Shown one piece after another: positions 22,466 through 23,935 of a stretch of DNA of 23,935 bases. The translations under genes and the position numbers were made by a program. Every line of letters begins with the position of its first letter. Position 1 is the stretch's first letter. This stretch comes from Rhodobacterales bacterium 34-62-10 (GTDB lineage Bacteria; Pseudomonadota; Alphaproteobacteria; Rhodobacterales; Rhodobacteraceae). The stretch is from positions 1 to 23,935 of the forward strand of contig NCJR01000007.1 of the NCBI GenBank assembly GCA_002282555.1, read 5' to 3'. Below the pieces are notes generated by a model. It was given only the letters and a program-made list of their open reading frames with translations, had not been told where the DNA came from and did not search any database.

Positions 22466-23260
22466 TTATTTCGCTCCCGGTCCCGAGGTTTCAAGGATTT
22501 CCTGCTCGGCACGCTGCCACAGCTCATAGGAAATTGGGTTTTCGCTTTCCTCAAGGATATGGCCGACCAGCCCGATGGCCCGCGCCATCACCCCAAAGCC
22601 GCGCACGATCTTCCACGGAAAGCCGAATTCGCAGCAGATCGCGCCGATGGCACCGGTAGCGTTGATCGGCAATATCTTGCCCGATTTCGCCTCGGCCACG
22701 CCCTGAATTTTCTGGATCAACTCGATGTATTGACCGGATTTGCCGTTCTCGGCTGCGATCTGGAACAGGCGCGGTGTGCGCGGATCGACCGGCTTGTGAA
22801 CCGGGTGGCCCAGCCCCGGCACGATGGCCTTGCGGGCGTGGAACTTCTCAACCGTTTCCAGCGCTATGGCATCCAGATCGGCGCCGGTGCCGCGCCTGTC
22901 CTGCGGCAGCGCCTCGTAGAGCATTTTTGAGGCGCCCTCCATCGAGCCGACAAAAACCGTGCCCAGCCCGCACAGTCCCGCCGCCACCGCCGCCTGAAGC
23001 GATTCCGGTGCGCCCATATAAGTCATGCGCGCGGCCAGCGCCGAGGGCGTGATGCCATGCTCCACCAGGGTGATGATGATGGCGTTGAAGACCCGGCTTT
23101 CCTCTGGCGTGGCCTTGCGGCCCGTCAGTTGCAGAAAGGCGAGATCGCCTAGGTTCATGTGGCCCAGAATCTCGTTCGGCAGATCAAGGCCCCGCACGCA
23201 GATCTTGTCCGGCGTGCTCCAGGCGATGTTCGAGCTAATCTTTTCCTTGCGTTTTCCCAT
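22466..23260 (-). CDS. Citryl-CoA lyase-like protein (citrate synthase superfamily, short form)
   Basis: 264-aa protein matching the large-domain core of citrate synthase. LVEHGITPSALAARM covers the first conserved His region and PGLGHPVHKPVDPRTPRLF the His320 motif (His152 here). The other two citrate synthase catalytic positions are changed: GPLHGGA corresponds to VGSMEGA (His274 lost) and NVDF to INAT (Asp375 lost). It is therefore not a citrate synthase; proteins like this are usually annotated citryl-CoA lyase and would cleave or form a citryl-CoA-like C-C bond. ATG 23260 overlaps the SDR stop (TGATG); a GTG at 23275 in frame is less likely. It may release acetyl-CoA or a keto acid from a branched intermediate. 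Confidence 0.8.
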   Translation of the reverse strand: MGKRKEKISSNIAWSTPDKICVRGLDLPNEILGHMNLGDLAFLQLTGRKATPEESRVFNAIIITLVEHGITPSALAARMTYMGAPESLQAAVAAGLCGLGTVFVGSMEGASKMLYEALPQDRRGTGADLDAIALETVEKFHARKAIVPGLGHPVHKPVDPRTPRLFQIAAENGKSGQYIELIQKIQGVAEAKSGKILPINATGAIGAICCEFGFPWKIVRGFGVMARAIGLVGHILEESENPISYELWQRAEQEILETSGPGAK

Positions 23261-23934
23261 CAGACCGGATCCCACGAAAAGACGTCCGCCGACACTTCGA
23301 GCGGTGTGAACTGCGATCTGAGCGTGGGCATGGCGCGCTCGGCGATTTCATCCGCTGTCCAGCCCTCGCCGGAATGAACCGACCGCACCGGGCGGGGCTG
23401 GTTGAACAGGAAGATCTCGTTCTTGCGAACCGCAAAGACTTGTCCGGACACGTCAGCCGCGCGGTCGCTCATCAGGAAACAGGCCATCGGCGCAACTTTT
23501 GCAGGGGTCATCTGCTTGATCTTCTCGACCCGCGCCACCTGTTCCGGGGTGTCTGTCTTGATAGACGAGATCATCCGGCTCCAGGCGAAGGGCGCGATGC
23601 AGTTCGACCGCACGTTCCACCGCTTCAGGTCGAGCGCAATCGATTTCGACAAGGCGGCGATGCCCAATTTGGCAGACGCATAATTGGCCTGCGCCAGATT
23701 GCCGATCAGACCCGAGGTCGAGGTCATGTGAACCAGAGCGCCGCCTTCCTGTTCGCGGAAATAATCGGCGGCAGCGCGGCTGGTATTGAAGGCACCATAA
23801 AGATGGACCTTCACCACCGCATCGAAATCCTCGTGTGTCATCTTGTGGAAAAACCCGTCGCGCAGGATGCCTGCGTTGTTGACCACCGCGTCAATGCGAC
23901 CGAATTCCTTGACACCGGCCTCGATCATCGCACG
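23260..23934 (-). CDS. Short-chain dehydrogenase, MFE-2/3-hydroxyacyl-CoA dehydrogenase-like (5' end outside window)
   Basis: The frame stays open to the right edge, so the N-terminal Rossmann glycine motif is missing. Visible: IDAVVNNAGILRDGFFHKMT, HMTSTSGLIGNLAQANYASA with the catalytic Ser and Tyr followed by Lys, and APFAWSRMI. A C-terminal extension (FAVRKNEIFLFNQPRPVRSV ... FSWDP) resembles the (3R)-hydroxyacyl-CoA dehydrogenase domain of peroxisomal multifunctional enzyme type 2. Such enzymes oxidise (R)-3-hydroxyacyl-CoA, matching the (R)-specific HTD2/MaoC hydratases encoded nearby. The stop overlaps the citryl-CoA lyase-like ATG by one base. Confidence 0.87.
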   Translation of the reverse strand, partial: RAMIEAGVKEFGRIDAVVNNAGILRDGFFHKMTHEDFDAVVKVHLYGAFNTSRAAADYFREQEGGALVHMTSTSGLIGNLAQANYASAKLGIAALSKSIALDLKRWNVRSNCIAPFAWSRMISSIKTDTPEQVARVEKIKQMTPAKVAPMACFLMSDRAADVSGQVFAVRKNEIFLFNQPRPVRSVHSGEGWTADEIAERAMPTLRSQFTPLEVSADVFSWDPV

Positions 23935-23935
23935 C

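Overview
The window is a dense, high-GC, mostly operonic stretch of acyl-CoA catabolism genes. Gene content and protein style suggest an alphaproteobacterium, most likely of the Rhodobacterales type; this is an inference from family resemblance, with no phylogenetic marker present. No rRNA, tRNA, CRISPR array or prophage was seen.

Layout. (A) 2-6257, plus strand: the end of a CaiB-family gene, then a promoter with an overlapping palindromic operator. This is followed by a tightly overlapped operon: transglutaminase-like protein, MaoC-type hydratase, two adjacent acyl-CoA dehydrogenases, a crotonase and a PaaK-like AMP ligase. The crotonase is frameshifted by a perfect 31-bp tandem duplication. 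(B) 6258-8105: a decayed scar. It holds back-to-back C-terminal remnants of a nitronate monooxygenase-type gene and an acyl-CoA dehydrogenase, the end of an IS3-family transposase, and sequence I cannot assign. (C) 8106-11331, minus strand: crotonase, SCP-x-type thiolase, acyl-CoA dehydrogenase. Divergent from it is an alpha-methylacyl-CoA racemase-like gene (11444-12547, plus). (D) 12570-20326, minus strand: one long operon. A 30-codon leader ORF is coupled to livG, followed by a 665-aa acyl-CoA synthetase, livH, livM, a periplasmic binding protein, livF and an SDR. (E) 20448 to the right edge, minus strand: SDR (cut by the window edge), citryl-CoA lyase-like protein, acyl-CoA dehydrogenase and HTD2-type hydratase, all nearly overlapping.

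How it may work. Block D would bring in a carboxylic acid by an ABC transporter of the branched-chain amino acid (HAAT) class and activate it with the synthetase encoded between the transporter genes. The racemase-like protein, five intact acyl-CoA dehydrogenases or subunits, two hydratases, two crotonases, two SDRs and the thiolase would then shorten it by beta-oxidation. The racemase suggests an alpha-methyl-branched substrate (isoprenoid, branched-chain or steroid side-chain type), but the sequence does not fix the substrate. Near-identical operators CTAACA-NN-TGTTAG lie in the promoter of block A (702-719) and in front of block D (20392-20405). This links uptake and catabolism in one regulon, probably under a TetR-like repressor encoded outside the window.

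Points most worth checking: the shared operator, the leader ORF at 20234-20326, the 31-bp duplication, the scar junction near 6725-6733, and several enzymes that have lost canonical catalytic residues.
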